Assembly (NCBI GenBank): GCA_023333565.1
Contig: JAJKFH010001548.1
Span: 682,001-746,000 of the forward strand
Source of the DNA: Puffinus mauretanicus
Taxonomy: Eukaryota > Chordata > Aves > Procellariiformes > Procellariidae
Direction: 5' to 3'
Length of the DNA: 64,000 nt
A program made the position numbers and the translations under genes. The notes beneath the pieces were generated by a model. The model was not told where the DNA came from and searched no databases. It saw only the letters and a list, made by a program, of their open reading frames with translations. This document shows, piece after piece, positions 53,940 through 64,000 of this stretch (the stretch's first letter is position 1; every line of letters begins with the position of its first letter).

Positions 53940-54060
53940 CTGGCACTGCCCCAGGCAATCTGCTCCAGCGATTTGCTATCCTTAGAAAGGCTTTTGTAAA
54001 CACCAATCTGGATCTTTTTTGCTGCAATTTAAGGCTATTGTCATTTGTCCCATCGACGCA
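53940..54060 (-). repeat. Old CR1 LINE fragment, antisense
   Basis: Plus-strand order: CCAGGCAATCTGCTCCAGCG, ATTTGCTATCCTTAGAAAGG, then CACCAATCTGGATC, TTTTTTGCTGCAATTTAAGG, CTATTGTCATTTGTCCCATC. This is the antisense CR1 pattern 'ccagggcaacctgttccagtg...ccaatctgaatctcccttgctgcaatttaagcccattgcttcttgtcctatc'. The match may continue weakly to about 54110. Confidence 0.8.
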
Positions 54061-54114
54061 GACACAGCTTGTTTGCTCTAATGTCTGAAGTGCTGTGAGA
54101 AACCTCAGGTCTGA

Positions 54115-55075
54115 ACAAAATCTGGTTCTGCCCAGACCCCCGTGGGCACCCATGGGAGGTCACCTCCCGAGGAGCTCCTTCCCCACCCCGCTGCCGTCCC
54201 AAAGAAACGTGGAGGGTTCCTCAGCTCTGCAATGAGGAAGAGGAAACCTCGGGTCAAACATCCAAAAAGAAGGTTCAGATGTGTCAGCAAGTCTGTGCGC
54301 TCCCAAAGGAACTCAGAGGTTTCCAAACCTCCGTTGATGGTGGTCATTTACAGCCCAACCGGCATTAGCCAAGCTGGAGCTAAAGCACGTGCTGGCGGTG
54401 ACCAGGGAGTCCCTCTGTAAACAGCAAAGGGGAAGGAAGGAGCAGATGGAGAAAAGGAGGAGCAAGACAAGAGTGACAAGCAATCAAGTGGATGTGTAAG
54501 AAGGAGCTGGGAGGAGTGAAAGAGGAGAGGGAGCTGTAATTAGGGCAGGTTTAGTATGCATGAATTTTGCTGGGTTTGCAGCAGGAGGCTTGCCCAGCAG
54601 CTGCAGAAATGATTTATTACATGCTCACTACATTTGCCCTGTAGGAAGGTAAATAAAATGTACACACTGTCCCATTTACTCAGACAATCAAGGGGATATG
54701 ACCCAATTTCTACTTCACTAAAATGTTTTCCTCCCCAGGATTGGAACCCTGGGAGGTGCAGAGTGCTGCGGTCCCCCCACGGAGCAGCAGTGCTGCACAG
54801 GAGCTGCATTTATCTCATCGGCCCTTGTCAGAAGGATCTTGGAATGCACAGTTAGCACTTAAACCCCCTCGCACTATCCTGCATCTCCGGGGCAGCCCCT
54901 CCTGCCTCCCCCCAAGTGCTGGTGGCCTGTGACAAGGGGGAGATCACGGGAGGTGCCAGGCCAAGCTCGGGGGAAATCCGCCCGCACCATCTGCATGTCG
55001 GATTAGGCGATGCTTTTCCTCTGACGGCGAGATGAGAGAGAGACAGGAGCTGGGAGCATCATCTGGCTTTCACAT
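54115..55075. other. Unique DNA, no gene seen
   Basis: No repeat or motif cluster; one AT-richer pocket at about 54600-54730. Confidence 0.4.
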
Positions 55076-55079
55076 CTGC

Positions 55080-55240
55080 TGGTGCTGCCGGGGCTCGGCA
55101 CAGCTGGCTGCACCGCGCCGCGCCGGGGACGGGGGCTCGGACCCGGCTTCAGAGGAGAAAGTCCTGCGTGTGCGGCGGGGCTCCGGCCGCGGGGGGGAAC
55201 TCGCTTCTCCGGGGGGGAGCGGGGGCCCATGTTTGTTCAG
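55080..55240. promoter_or_regulatory. CpG-dense, G-run-rich patch
   Basis: Words such as CCGCGCCGCGCCGGGGACGG and CCGGCCGCGGGGGGGAAC give a high CpG density. Four G-runs (55177-55180, 55191-55197, 55211-55217, 55221-55225) could form a quadruplex, though two loops are longer than the canonical limit. A second CpG cluster follows at 55430-55540. This is the second-best CpG-island candidate in the window. Confidence 0.35.
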
Positions 55241-55429
55241 TCACTCAGCAGGTCTCGGGGAGATAAGGGGCCTCCTGCACCCTGGGATCTGTCTTGCCCG
55301 GCACAATCTGGGCTGTGATTACTTTTGCTGATACCCCAGATACAGCATTTGCTGAATGTGCATGTTCTGGCAGCACGGTTTCTGACTGTTTCTGGGGGTT
55401 TTTTTCCACCCCTGCTTGTTAAGTCTCCT

Positions 55430-55540
55430 CCGGCCTCCCCAGCAGGCAGCGCCGGGCAGCCGGGAGGCTGCGGCCGCTCTCTGTAGCTCTCTGCAGCCGC
55501 GGGGATTTATTGCAGATGTCGGGCAGCGACGGGCTGGGGA
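55430..55540. promoter_or_regulatory. CpG-rich patch with NotI site
   Basis: GGCAGCGCCGGGCAGCCGGG and GCGGCCGC (NotI recognition site, commonly found in CpG islands) lie in about 110 bp. Taken together with the patch 200 bp to the left it may be one island split by an AT-richer stretch. Confidence 0.3.
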
Positions 55541-55599
55541 AGCGGCACGTGGCCAGCCTGGCCCACAAATGCCGAGGCCGTGGGCAATGAAACGGGCAT

Positions 55600-56825
55600 A
55601 AAGAGGACATTAAGCTCGAAACCCTCTTCTGGGGATTCAAGTTCAAGGATTTTGCTGTGCAAAGAGTCAGTGGGTCGTGGGTTTTTCTGAATCCAAATTT
55701 CACATGACTTTAAGCAAACAGTCACAGGAAGCATGTTCTGCTCCGTGTTTGGCTCTATCTGCCGGGTTTATCCTGCTGCACACAGGCTGGCGCTCTGAAA
55801 AATACAGCCCTGTTGTGTTTGGAGAAGCCTGTCTGGAGGAATGAGGAGAGGAGCAACCCCTTGCGTGACAGGCGCTTACGACAGCCTTCCCCAGCAGGAG
55901 CGAGGGCTCAGCACCGGGTGCTCAGGGACACCCACCAGTCCCTTCCCCAGAGGGTCCCTCTTCTCCCCCCCTGCAGAGGGGCGGGATGCCCACCCAGCTG
56001 AGCAGGGAGGAGCGGTTCCCGCCCGGCGCTCTCCTCTGGCAGACGGGTGATGCTGAGGACAGGACACTGTTACTTAGCAACTGCTGAAGGATGCGGCTTT
56101 AACCCCACCCGATACCCAGCACCACCCTCCCCTGCGAGTTTTCCGGAGGAATGGGCACAGTTCTCATCAGAGCTAGGCTCCATCAGGGTTTTTTTTCCCC
56201 CTATTTTATCATTCTTCTGGTCCATACTTTTGGACTGTTTCAGACCCACTTGCTGCCCAGCGAGCTGGTCAGTCCTGGGCTGGGATGAATCCCGGCTCTG
56301 CCGTCCCGCGGGCAGGGCTGCTGGGATGAGCTGAGGTGCACATGCTGGAGCCGCTGCTCCTTCTCCGTCTATTTGCCAGGCCCGGGGCTCCTTCCCCGGC
56401 TCTGCACTCACGCTCCCTCCCAGAGCCTGCAGACAAAAACCTAATTGCATGACATAAATTATAGCAACTCTCCAAATAAAAGCCCAGGAAAAAAAGGCTG
56501 TGGCTGGATGGACACTTGAGGGCTATTAGAACATGCATAAATTCTTTTCCTTAGGTTTTTCATTTTTACATGTCTAATTACAGTGAAAGGAGCCTTTCAA
56601 GGGTTGCTCAACTGCCAGGGCTCTCAGCAGCCCCTGGCAACTGGAGTGGGAAGAGGTGACAGGGTCGGACGTCCCGTTTACCTTGGATAGAGCCTGGGGC
56701 TAAACAAATGCCAAGCACTTGGGAAAGAGATGGGGGAGAAACCGCTGCATTCCCCTGGGTCTCCCCCGGGAACCTGCCTTGGTTCCCCGGGCACCCATCT
56801 CTCCTAGGAATACTTCTATGCCATT
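55600..56825. other. Unique DNA, no gene seen
   Basis: An AT-richer pocket at about 56435-56590 carries GACATAAATTATAGC and GTCTAATTACAGTG. No gene recognised. Confidence 0.4.
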
Positions 56826-56829
56826 GTGG

Positions 56830-56950
56830 CCCCTTTTTATTTATCTGACGCTCCTCAAGCATCTTGCAAACTTTAATTAAACATGCCTCCTGGGGGTATC
56901 CTTTACCCTCATTTTAAAGATGGACTGGCTGAAGACAAAGGAAATGAGCA
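56830..56950 (+). repeat. Ancient L2/MIR-like fragment, sense
   Basis: Order: CCCCTTTTTATTTATCTGAC, GCTCCTCAAGCATCTTGCAA, ACTTTAATTAAACATGCC, TCCTGGGGGTATCC, CCCTCATTTTAAAGATGG, then GGCTGAAGACAAAGG. This matches 'ccttttatccaaggctctcaaagcactttgcaaactttaattaaac...cccctgggaggta...ccccattttacagatggggaaactgaggca'. Both halves of the motif are present in order, which makes this the best of the L2/MIR-like copies. Confidence 0.7.
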
Positions 56951-56959
56951 GCGTTTCTG

Positions 56960-58480
56960 AGGACTGGGAAAAAAAGCCAGGAGGGGGGAGATGGTACTTT
57001 AATGGTCTGGCTTCCCCCCCACCCTTGTGCTCTGCCTGGCAGGGGCTGTGCCACTGGCAGCATCACTGGCACCATCCTCGGTGGCTCCAGATGTGCCGGG
57101 GAGGCTTGGAGGGAGCGGGAAGGACCCAGGAGCGGCTGCAGATCCCCCAGGCAGGGGAATCGCAGGCTGGGATGGGGAGAAAAGCCCTTAAACCAAGAGA
57201 AATGCAGCGGGGTCAGAGGGCAGGACTGCTCCCAGCTCGGGGCCCCGGCAAAAGCACCCGGCGCATGACGAGCCACTGTGATAATTAGGGGCAATTTATA
57301 CTTCCAGGTCAGGGGTTCACTCTGGCTTGTCATCGATTTTTAGGTGGGTGATAAACTGCCTGGAAACCAGAGCTGTCGGGATAACACGGGAAATGTCCCA
57401 TTAGAAGGGGAGCTTCTGGAGCAAGCGCTGCCATCGTCGCCCCCCCGAAGCCCCCCATGGCCACGGCCTGGGCAGGGGATCCCCGTGGTTTGCTGCCGGC
57501 TGTCCCCCCATCCTTGGGGCTGGCGACATGCCGCCTTCGATGCTGCACTCCTGCCCCGAGCCCTCCCCATGCTCTGTGCTGGACCCTGCTGTGCCCGAGG
57601 GCACGGGCTGGTCTCCTCCGCCTGGGGTGAAGGGGACGGTGTGCTGGAGGTCGGTGCTCCCCCTGAGACAGGAGCCACCCTGTCTTTTCTGGGGAGCAGG
57701 CTCCAGAAGGCAGCCATGGGGTCATGCTGCAGAAAGGGCTTGGGGCCACTGATTTCTCTGCGTGTGGACCTGAAAAGAAATCCAGGGAAGTTTTGTGTGT
57801 GCATTTGTTACACTTGTCACTGCTTTTCCAGCGCTGGGGAACAGCCTTTGGCTCCTGGCCCTGGATCCACTGGGCAAGGTGGTTCACACGACAGTCCTGG
57901 TTGCAGGCTGAAGTACCAAATGCAATAGTCAAACATACTTGGGGTGTGCAAGGCATTGCTTCGTTGTCAGCTTATCCTGCTGCCGTGTTTGCTCTGCTCC
58001 AGCGCTGGCTGCTGTGCCGATGCAAAGTTGGAAACCCAGCAGGACTCCACTCCAAGGTGAGGGGCGGGAGGTGGACCTCCTGGCTCTCCTGCCTGGGATG
58101 GGTTTTGTCCCTTGGCTTGCAGAGCTCTGCTCACAGAGGCAGATTCTGCTGCTCCTGGTGCGCACAGCAAGAGCTTAAATATGTTTGCTCCATCCCTTTT
58201 TTTGCAAACTGCTCTAGCAGGTAGAACTCTGCCCAAATTTATTCCTCAAGCCAAAAGAAAGCAACTGCAGGAGGCAGCTAAATGCGTGCAGCAGCTCAAG
58301 CTCTCGCTCTGGCTGCAGGGCAGAACGAGCTCAGCTGCTCCTCTGCTAAACACGCACCCTGCCCGGCCGTCCTGTGGGTGCTCTCTTGGCGGATTTGATT
58401 GCACTGATACGATCCCACTCCAGATATGCTGCTGTATCTGGAGCCTAGCTCTGCTTCCTGTAATTAAAGGTGTCAAGTTA
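56960..58480. other. Unique GC-rich DNA, no gene seen
   Basis: Several mutually overlapping open frames (57330-57956) on both strands are Pro/Gly/Ser-rich without domains. No regulatory cluster recognised. Confidence 0.4.
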
Positions 58481-58489
58481 TGCCATGGA

Positions 58490-58680
58490 CTGAATTCAGC
58501 AGTAGCAGCTAAGTTCTTCCCAAGAACATTAAATTGTCCAGACCTTGCAGTGTCATGAAATTACAGCCTCCGCACGGTGAGGGTACGACGGTGCTCTGAA
58601 CTTCTTGGGCTGAAAAGTGCCCTTTTCTCATAAACAGGTCCAAAACAAATTAAAAGTGACCTGGCTGAGGAGACTCATTA
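58490..58680. promoter_or_regulatory. Candidate conserved non-coding element
   Basis: Contains GAACATTAAATTGTCC, CATGAAATTACAGCC, TCTCATAAACAGG and CAAATTAAAAGTGACC, with intermediate GC and no simple repeats. Confidence 0.3.
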
Positions 58681-58689
58681 GGATCAGGG

Positions 58690-59435
58690 CTAAAATCGCT
58701 TGGCCTCTGGCTCAGGCCCATCTGCAGCCCTTGCACCTTGTCCTCTCTGGATATGCCCCTCAATAGCAGATGCTCAGCCACGCGTCTGGAGCTGTCTCAG
58801 CAGCTCCGCTCTCTGCAAGGACGGTGACCGGAGCGCTGCTGTCTGTACCTGTGCCGTATCCCGGGGCTGGAAACACGGGCAGGCACTGCAGGGGCCATGG
58901 CTGGGCACCGCCACTGCCTTCCGGGCATCTCTCTGTGTTGCTTTAGGTGACGTGCCCACCTCTCAGACAGGATGCTTTGTCCTGATGGAGGCACAAACAG
59001 AAGCGCGTGACCCAACCGCTGCTGGCCGGCAGCTGTAGCCAACAGCCCGTGGGCAGGGTCGCAGGAAACAGGCATTTCCAACGACAATGAATTTCATTTA
59101 AAGAAATCTGCACTTGTAAAAGGGAAACACAAAATTCATCAGACAAATTGTTTGCTCGAGGTGCAAGCGAGGTGCCCGGGGACCTCCAGTGTCTGTGCCT
59201 GCCGAAACGCGGGGCTCAGCAGATCCCCATCGCCGGGCACTCAGCTAATCTCCTCCGCACTGGCATATGTGTGAGGATGCTCCTGTCGTGTCATTAAAAA
59301 AAAAACAAAAAGAAGGGGGGAAGGGCAGCCGTCTGGGTGATGGAAAAGTGACTCTGCATCACGAAAAGCCACCTCCAAGCTCAGGCACGGCCGCTCCTTG
59401 CTCGGAGAAGCCCCTCTCAGCAGCCAGTCGCTGGG
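58690..59435. other. Unique DNA, no gene seen
   Basis: A 10-A run at 59296-59305 sits in a short A-rich stretch. Nothing else is distinctive. Confidence 0.4.
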
Positions 59436-59444
59436 TGGTCTGCC

Positions 59445-59615
59445 TCTTAATTACAGGGTTAATGCGATGTTACTATCAGGAGAAGTTTCTTAACCCGATA
59501 ATGAGTAGGAAGCAGCTGTAGCTTGGAAAATGTAATAATTGCAGAGTGGAGCAATGTAATTATAAGGTGTGTATCAACTGCCTCCATGTTTACTTAGAGA
59601 AGACTAAATCCCCTT
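59445..59615. promoter_or_regulatory. Homeodomain/forkhead site cluster, candidate enhancer
   Basis: TTAATTA (59447-59453), CCCGATAATGAG, TGTAATAATTGC, ATGTAATTATAAGG (TAATTATA at about 59558-59565) and a forkhead consensus TGTTTAC (59587-59593) lie within 150 bp. It has one of the highest densities of TAATTA-type cores in the window. Confidence 0.4.
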
Positions 59616-59624
59616 AAAAACAGC

Positions 59625-60895
59625 AGCCATGGCAGCAGCCAGCTCTCTTTCTTGCAGGGGGGTGTAACTGCCTGGGGAAGGGGGGTGCAGAGACAAGTCC
59701 TGGCCTGCACCTCTCGCTGCTGATGTGCCGGGGCTTCAGCCGAGGCTACAGTGGACTCTGAGCCCGGCAGCACCCAGCACGTGCTGTGCTCGGTTAGCAT
59801 CGCTCCTGCTCCAGCTCCTTGGCGAGGCATTTCCAGGGAGCATCGCGGTGCTGTGCCCAACCTGCCTGGCTCCGGGAGCTCGTCCTGTGCATGGGACATC
59901 ACCGATCTCGTGGGCAGCGGATGGAGAGGTGTCCCCTGGCCCTTCCGGGGAGCCAACAGTGGCAGCAAGTCTACCAGGGGAGAGGGAAAGTTTCAGGCTG
60001 AGGCAGACAGAAGCTGCCGCTGATCTCTGCCCTTCTCCTGCAAGAGCTCCTCTCTTCTGAAGAGGCTGCAGTCCCAGGAGCACGTCACTGATGGGGACAC
60101 CAACCCAGAGGTGCGAAGCACCGTACCTGTCTTCCCTGCCTCCCTTCCAGGGTTGCTCTCGTGCCCAGGAGCTCCTTGGGAAAGACCACTAGCAGACTGT
60201 CACGACTCAGCCCTTTATTTTCTCTTCCTGATGTATTTGCCTGTCTGAGGTCTAAGTGTGCCCTGAGCTCCTCCCTGCAACCTCAGAGCACTCTCCTTCG
60301 GTTCCTCCCCCACTTACCTGCACACGAGGCAGTTTTTACTCTGTGCTCTCCACGCCAAAGAAAATTTCTATTAGGTCAAAAAATTGCTTCCCTTTCATGC
60401 CCTGAAGGTAAAATAACCAGATGAGTGGAGGTGCACATCCCACACAGAAAAAGCAGCGCTATGCTGAGTCTTTCTCCCACTGAACACGGCTCATTACTCC
60501 TCTTTTGTCATCGTCGGTGCAGGCAATGGTGAAGGTGTGCCCCAGTGCAAGTGTACAATAAATCCCTCATCGCAAGCAGGAGCTCAGCGAAGGCACGCCG
60601 GCACAGCAAGGCCATCGCTCCCTCCTGCCCCTCCAGCTGCCAGGCAATGCCTGTTCATCTGCTGTACGATCTGGGTGTATAATCTCTGTCAAGCAGTCAC
60701 TAAATTAGGACAAAACTCACTCCTGAGTGAGTCTCCTTCTCTCAGTGAGAGGCAGAAGAAGGACCCTGCAGCCCAAGAGGCTGCTCCCCACGCTGCGTGG
60801 GCACCGCTGGCACCCTGGGTTTGGGCAGGTCCCTCCCGTGAGCGCACACACGCGCCTGTGCTCACGTGTTGGCACGCACGTGCTCGTTCTCCCTC
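59625..60895. other. Unique DNA, no gene seen
   Basis: Overlapping open frames at 59594-60083 are low-complexity translations. No gene. Confidence 0.4.
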
Positions 60896-60899
60896 ATTC

Positions 60900-61060
60900 C
60901 CATTCTGGGAAAAAACATTTGCCAACTGCTTTTTCCCTGAAAAATACAGATTTGGCTCAAACAAAACATTTGTTGCAATTTTGCTGGGTGTGCTCAATTA
61001 TTCTCCACTTAAAAAAAAAAAGATAAAATATGCCAATATGGAAAGTAAAAGTGGGTCAAG
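60900..61060. repeat. AT-rich block, possible ancient repeat remnant
   Basis: AAAAAACATTTGCCAACTGC, CCTGAAAAATACAGATTTGG, CAAACAAAACATTTGTTGC and an A-run at 61010-61020. The alternating AAACATTTGTT words resemble the style of the block at 30.9-31.16 kb. Family unknown. Confidence 0.25.
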
Positions 61061-61064
61061 TTTT

Positions 61065-61270
61065 AAATGAATCGCAGTAATACCGACTCTGAAGCACAGT
61101 CAAACTGTTTCATCAGTCCTTTACAATGCTCTCCTTGAGATCCCAGCACAAAGGCACAGCCTCTTTCGAAGCGTATTTCTGGGCTTCATTGCCTGCGCAA
61201 CCTTTGCAAATGTCTTCCTTTGATCTTTAATAATTACCCTGTGCTAATGCGTTTGTGATGTGATGAATGA
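61065..61270. promoter_or_regulatory. Candidate conserved non-coding element
   Basis: Balanced GC, with GCAGTAATACCGAC, CTTTGATCTTTAATAATTAC, CTGTGCTAATGCG and TGTGATGTGATGAATGAG. CTTTGATC is a TCF/LEF-like core followed by a homeodomain-like ATAATTA. Confidence 0.35.
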
Positions 61271-61274
61271 GATG

Positions 61275-62745
61275 GAGAGGAGCAGAGAAGGGTGAGAAGA
61301 ACCCTTACCTCTCCCTTGTCAAGGTCCTTTACTCGGGGCCTGTGATCTGCTCCTGCCGCCGCCCCAGTCATCATCCGTGCTGCAAAATGGCTTGTGCGTC
61401 AATGAGGGAGTTGGACCAAGGTCCATGATGTCTCATCTTGAGAGACAATCCGCCCTCTCCATGAGCTAATTAATAAGAGGAAATTCTTCATGGCCTCACA
61501 TGCTTCCCAAATGCTCTTCTCCTTTTGGGGGGGACAGGAGGGGGCATGGTACTTTCCCCTGTGGCGTTGGCTAGAGGTGTTGGCAGATGTCCGGCTGGCC
61601 ATTGCTCTCCACCACACACCTGCTCCGGCCACAGAGGAGGTGGCCAGGCGATGTCCCATCCCTCGGCAGCATCTCCTGTCGGCGCTGCTGGAGAGACAGC
61701 CGCAGCCTGGCTGGGCTGGTGGTCTGCACCGCCGGGGCATTGCTCCTCTCCTTGTGTCCCATGTCCTCTGAGGACAAGCTTGAAAATGTTATTTTTGATC
61801 CTGATCCCCATGCCCCGGGAGGACGTATGCGCAGAGTGCTTGGATGGAGCTCACGCAGTAGAATACTGATGGCAGCTAAAAATTCGGCTTCCTGTCCCTC
61901 CTGGCTTCGCTCTGAAAACCCCGGAGAGCATGTAGGACCCTGTGCCTCCTTCGTGTCTCCTCTCATACTGATATAAATACAAGCACCAGGTTCCTCCTCC
62001 TTGCAAAGTCCCCCACATCTGAAGCCTTTGCCCCGTGGCGGGTGACACTGGTGCTCTTCGTGAGCAGCTCTGAGCCACCGCAGGTATTTTCTCCGGATAA
62101 ACAGATGGGAAAGAGTGTCTCCAATGCTGAGTGGCAACTGCACACAGTCACCAAGCAGCTGTGAGGGTGCAGATCTGGCTAATAAAATCCGGTGTCTCTG
62201 CAAAGGCCCTCAGCTTGTACAAAGTGGGGTCTTCCTCAGCCCAGCTTCTGCTGAACAATTTCTATTTGAGCATCCTCATTTTCTGGTCTTTTTAGTCGAG
62301 CTCAGGCCCTGCACGCTGGAAATCAGCAATGGAGATTAAAGCTGTGTTTGCAAACGGTTGGTACTGCTAAATCAAAGCAAGCGGATTAGCAAAACCATTT
62401 GGCTTCTCAGTTCTGCTTTTCTGCCGTGACCGCGACACATAGTCCAACAGCTCCACTAATCCGCAAGCCAACCAACCCCTTTCCTGAGGAAATCCACCTC
62501 CTCCGCGAGGATGTGCGGGAGGCCGGGTGCGGGATGCTCACTGTGTGCCCGGCTCGGGGAACGTGCACCCGCCGGGCACCGCACTGGGCACGGGGCTGCA
62601 GCTGGCTGCTGTCGGACAATGTGGCGAGCAAAGCTTTCCAGCAGAAATCCCTGGAGATTCTCTCCCTTCCTGGTGCCATCCACCGTGGAGGTCAGTCCCG
62701 GAGACATTTCCCAGCTCCTCAGCTGTCCTGCTCCATGCTGTGAGC
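61275..62745. other. Unique DNA, no gene seen
   Basis: A 210-codon open frame on the minus strand (61571-62203) has no recognised domain. No repeat or motif cluster seen. Confidence 0.4.
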
Positions 62746-62749
62746 ACTG

Positions 62750-63070
62750 ACTTCAAGTTAAAGAAGAACAACGGGCAATTACTCAAGATTTAAATGGAGC
62801 TTTCTTTCCCTTTATCTTATTAAAATAATTCATATAAACAGAGGGAGTTGCTTTGTAATCACCTGGTTTTCACATGTGGCAAAGGGAACATGAGCAGCAA
62901 GTCCTTTAGTTATGACAGCTTACCGTTTCCCATCACGTGGCTCTGTTTTTCAAGGCTTAAAGCAGTGCTCACCACATTTTCACTATCCAGGGTGAACTAT
63001 TCTGGGCTGAAGTTTCCTTCCAGCTGTTCTGATTTTTGGAAATTTCAATGGAAAAACAGTTAATTTGGTT
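62750..63070. promoter_or_regulatory. AT-rich candidate conserved non-coding element
   Basis: CGGGCAATTACTC, CTTATTAAAATAATTCATAT, TTTGTAATCACC, TCACATGTGGC and CATCACGTGGC (E-box CACGTG), then a GGAAATTTCAATGG stretch. Homeodomain and E-box words are mixed. The right part may instead be repeat remnant, as it resembles the block near 30.93 kb. Confidence 0.3.
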
Positions 63071-63074
63071 TCTG

Positions 63075-63840
63075 AAGGAAATAAGCTGAGAGGACATCAT
63101 CTTTGTTTTTCTCATACTTAAACCAACAAGAACAAAACCGGTGACGCTATTTCAGCGACAAAGACCTGGCTGAACACGGTGCTCTCCGAGGGGCAGAGGC
63201 CATCAGAAGGTGCCTTTTGCCAAACCAGTCAAAATCCACCCAAGTTAACCAAACTATAAACTTCTAAAGAAATCTGAGTTTGCTCCTACACAGTTTGGCA
63301 AACAGATTTTGCGTTGATTCTGTCCAGGATGGAAACGCTCCCAGGGCTCCGGGTTTCTCTGTGCCAGCAGGACGGGCTGAAGGCAGAGCCCACCACCAGC
63401 AGCTCCGACAGCTGAGCTCTGCCGCAGAGAGAGGCTCCTGGACAGGCTGAGCAAGAGGAGAAATAAGTGTGATCCTGCCATGGGAAAGGGTGTAAGAGTG
63501 CGCCACGAGAAGAGGCAGCAAAGACTTCGCAAACACGCTCCGTGCTGTTTTTCCCACATCCGAAAGCCTGATTTTACCATGTTAACTTGCTTTTAGCAGA
63601 GGAGCTCTCTGCGTGTAATGGAAATGGGCTCTGCGACCTCATCTGCTGAGGGAATTTGTCTTCATCACAGCCTTGACATGGGCTGCTTCCAGAGAGCTGC
63701 GGCTCTCAAGCAGAGCTCCCTGGCTAATTGCTCCCCACGGGTGCAGCAAGGGGGGCACCCCGAGCCCCGTCAGCCACCCTGGCCGGGGGCTGCAGCAGCC
63801 TGGGGCACACACAGCTCCCGTGGAGCTGGCGAGAAGTCGT
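63075..63840. other. Unique DNA, no gene seen
   Basis: Nothing recognised apart from an accented run of G at 63750-63755. Open frames on both strands lack domains. Confidence 0.4.
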
Positions 63841-63842
63841 GA

Positions 63843-64000
63843 GCCCAGGGCAGCTCTGAAAATACTGTCTGGGTGCTCCTGAAACCAGGACTTCTGAAAA
63901 AAACCCCACTTTTGTATGACAAAGAGGCACAGGTCTTTGAGGTGGTTGTGGAAATGCCACCTGAAGTGCCTGATTTTGACTTCCCAGCCCTGGAAGAAGG
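63843..64000 (+). other. Open frame running off the right edge, possible exon
   Basis: Fifty-two codons without a stop reach the window end. The translation ends in FEVVVEMPPEVPDFDFPALEE, which is hydrophobic/acidic and less low-complexity than most open frames here. There is no upstream ATG. The best acceptor-like AG (63887-63888, CCAG) has a poor pyrimidine tract. I do not recognise the protein. A diverged CR1 3' region (GAGGTGGTTGTGGAAATGCC) is an alternative. Confidence 0.15.

Noticed and set aside
1..64000. tRNA, rRNA, CRISPR, insertion sequence, phage or bacterial operon
   Set aside because: No cloverleaf motif, repeat-spacer array, transposase or packed coding region was seen on either strand; composition and repeats are vertebrate.

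Overview
This looks like vertebrate nuclear DNA, most probably from a bird or another archosaur. The basis is repeat content. I can see several old CR1-type LINE fragments, one of them a clear CR1 3' end near 52.9 kb, plus a (CATAGAAT)n array like the CR1 terminal repeat at 1.54 kb and a handful of very diverged L2/MIR-like fragments. There are no Alu, L1 or B elements. Interspersed repeat density is low and CpG-rich patches are frequent, which fits an avian GC-rich chromosome. Nothing resembles a prokaryotic operon, a phage, a CRISPR array, or an rRNA or tRNA gene.

I find no complete protein-coding gene. The open frames are those expected from GC-rich sequence: they overlap one another on all six frames, are rich in P/A/G/R/S, and show no domain I recognise. 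The longest, 386 codons on the minus strand at 47.0-48.2 kb, is also without a recognisable domain. The only frame I would follow up as an exon is one running off the right edge (63843-64000), and it is weak. The window therefore reads as intergenic DNA or the inside of a very long intron.

Layout. 0-7.6 kb: GC-rich unique DNA with small A-runs, a GGA microsatellite, a CpG cluster at 2.8 kb and a consensus CAG|GTAAGT at 3.39 kb. 7.6-20.3 kb: GC-rich DNA alternating with AT-rich, homeodomain-site-rich blocks (7.7, 14.2, 14.9, 16.3, 17.8, 19.1 and 20.1 kb) that look like conserved non-coding elements, interrupted by a 230-bp CT-rich microsatellite at 18.4 kb. 20.9-22.7 kb: AT-rich, holding two related copies of a dispersed element. 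23-31 kb: mixed unique DNA. 31.27-31.46 kb: a 21-copy 9-bp minisatellite. 33.6-34.0 kb: a CpG-island-like patch with a 14-bp tandem repeat, a splice-donor-like site and a perfect octamer. 38.7-42.6 kb: CpG clusters, an old CR1 and an L2/MIR-like piece. 45.5-45.9 kb: the best enhancer-like block. 48-54 kb: a cluster of ancient repeats. 55.1-55.6 kb: CpG/G-run island. 58-63 kb: several AT-rich candidate regulatory blocks.

If the AT-rich blocks are conserved, the window is a regulatory landscape of a developmental gene lying outside it. That is inference: conservation cannot be seen in one sequence. Family assignments of repeats come from recalled consensus motifs, not from a database search. 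I did not find a clearly new biological system.
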